Below, one piece after another: positions 6,751 through 7,195 of a stretch of 7,195 nucleotides of DNA (the first letter of the stretch is position 1; every line of letters starts with the position of its first letter). Made by a program: the position numbers and the translations under genes. Source of the stretch: Candidatus Firestoneibacteriota bacterium (GTDB lineage Bacteria > JACRDZ01); contig JACRDZ010000121.1 of NCBI GenBank assembly GCA_016212735.1, forward strand, positions 1 through 7,195, written 5' to 3'. The notes below the pieces were generated by a model. It had not been told where the DNA came from. It ran no database searches and worked only from the letters and a program-made list of their open reading frames with translations.

Positions 6751-6986
6751 GATATATTGAAGATAGACGAATTCCTCAGACATACAAGGAAATACTCAAA
6801 GAACTTGGAGCCACAAAATATTTTGACGAAGAATTTGGCGATAATATCTCCCAGTGGGCTGGTTTAAGAAATATTCTTGCCCATGAATATATTGATATTC
6901 GTTGGGATTCAATAAAAAAATTTCTTCAATCTGCCGAACCTGTGTATAAACAATTAGTTAGTAAAATAAAATCTTCATACCTTTAA
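6747..6986 (+). CDS. hepT: Truncated HepT-like HEPN toxin (C-terminal fragment, probably degenerate)
   Basis: Surviving 79-codon reading frame of the HEPN (DUF86) partner of the MntA-like protein. Family members are metal-independent RNases or tRNA-directed toxins of about 130-145 aa. The fragment keeps RIPQTYKEILKELG (the 'P.sYre.f..L' helix) and the active-site helix LRNILAHEY, giving RX4HXY with R41, H46 and Y48, the tyrosine being the residue MntA modifies in known pairs. It ends in a normal C-terminal helix. Missing are roughly 45-50 residues between MRYIE and DRRIP, which in full-length members form the second and third helices of the bundle. The upstream 13-codon remnant is in another frame. 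The product could only be made by reinitiation at the ATG inside ATGA, or from a weak site of its own. Folding and toxicity are doubtful, so pseudogene is the more likely status. Confidence 0.7.
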   Translation: MRYIEDRRIPQTYKEILKELGATKYFDEEFGDNISQWAGLRNILAHEYIDIRWDSIKKFLQSAEPVYKQLVSKIKSSYL

Positions 6987-7036
6987 TAATAAATATTTGT
7001 AACTATTCAGCACTAATTTGGAAATGCCGACGAATT

Positions 7037-7073
7037 GTTATTTCAGTATGCTATGGGCTTGCGACGAAATAAC
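7037..7073. repeat. 8-bp inverted repeat downstream of the hepT remnant
   Basis: GTTATTTC (7037-7044) and GAAATAAC (7066-7073) are perfect inverted copies separated by 21 nt. The heptamer CGACGAA also occurs twice in direct orientation (7028-7034 and 7062-7068). No T-tract follows, so this is not a standard intrinsic terminator. It sits 24 nt before the large palindrome and may be part of the same repeat module. Confidence 0.45.
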
Positions 7074-7097
7074 TGTTACATTATGCATCTCATCTTC

Positions 7098-7190
7098 AGG
7101 TCAGATTTTGCCACACCTCAATCGCAAAATCCTCAACGTAGCTGAGCTACGCCTGCGGTTTTGCTCAATCGGAGTGACAAAATTTGACCT
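7098..7190. repeat. 93-bp near-palindromic repeat element
   Basis: Two 46-nt arms (7098-7143 and 7145-7190) are inverted copies around the single base 7144 with no gaps. By my count 31 of 46 positions pair. The centre is GTAGCT-G-AGCTAC, the outer ends are AGGTCA and TGACCT, and AAAATC/GGTTTT and TTTTG/CAAAA blocks lie between. It is clearly richer in G+C than the genes. It encodes nothing I recognise and resembles REP- or MITE-type intergenic palindromes. The window contains one copy, so mobility or dispersal is inference. Confidence 0.75.
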
Positions 7191-7195
7191 AAATC

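Noticed and set aside
1..7195. CRISPR array, tRNA or rRNA genes, complete insertion sequence or integrase
   Set aside because: I saw no regularly spaced direct repeats, no cloverleaf with a TTCRA arm, no conserved rRNA segments and no transposase or recombinase reading frame on either strand.

Overview
The window is strongly AT-rich bacterial DNA with plus-strand genes throughout. It carries two small toxin-antitoxin or phage-defence modules on either side of one very large secreted enzyme-like protein. Palindromic repeat elements sit near both ends. The AT-rich codon use, the Gram-negative style CFI-box C-terminus, the PKD, cadherin-like and chitobiase-type accessory domains and the short interspersed palindromes suggest an anaerobic or environmental Gram-negative lineage, possibly a candidate phylum known mainly from metagenomes. 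The sequence alone does not fix the taxon.

Layout. Positions 1-239 are non-coding, with a short palindromic repeat and weak hairpins. A perfect-consensus sigma70 promoter (240-268) and a 23-bp dyad at the expected transcription start (272-294) precede a two-gene AbiE operon: the AbiEi-like antitoxin/regulator (309-881), overlapped by 11 nt by the AbiEii-like nucleotidyltransferase toxin (871-1578). After a gap with a plausible promoter comes a 1438-residue exported protein (1728-6044). It has a signal peptide, a TIM-barrel glycoside-hydrolase-like region interrupted by a beta-sandwich, a DUF4832-like domain, a carbohydrate-binding module, a string of Ig/cadherin/PKD-type domains and a degenerate CFI-box C-terminus. 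After a 200-nt gap with an extended -10 promoter comes a MntA/HepT (type VII) module. The MntA-like antitoxin (6279-6728) looks intact. The HepT partner is damaged: its start and ribosome binding site survive at 6709, but a frameshift and an internal loss of roughly 45-50 codons leave only a 79-codon C-terminal fragment (6747-6986) that keeps the RX4HXY active-site motif. The window ends in two consecutive inverted repeats, one of them a 93-bp near-palindrome.

How they work together. The AbiE pair should be a self-regulated unit, with AbiEi repressing from the dyad. The MntA/HepT pair probably began as a second unit in which the nucleotidyltransferase is the antitoxin, the reverse polarity of AbiE. 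The large protein has no visible mechanistic link to either module and is most simply an independent extracellular polysaccharide-acting protein in an accessory region. I did not find a clearly new multi-gene system. The most notable points are the decayed HepT with its ATGA reinitiation arrangement, the AbiE operator candidate, and the unusual architecture and diverged C-terminus of the large protein.
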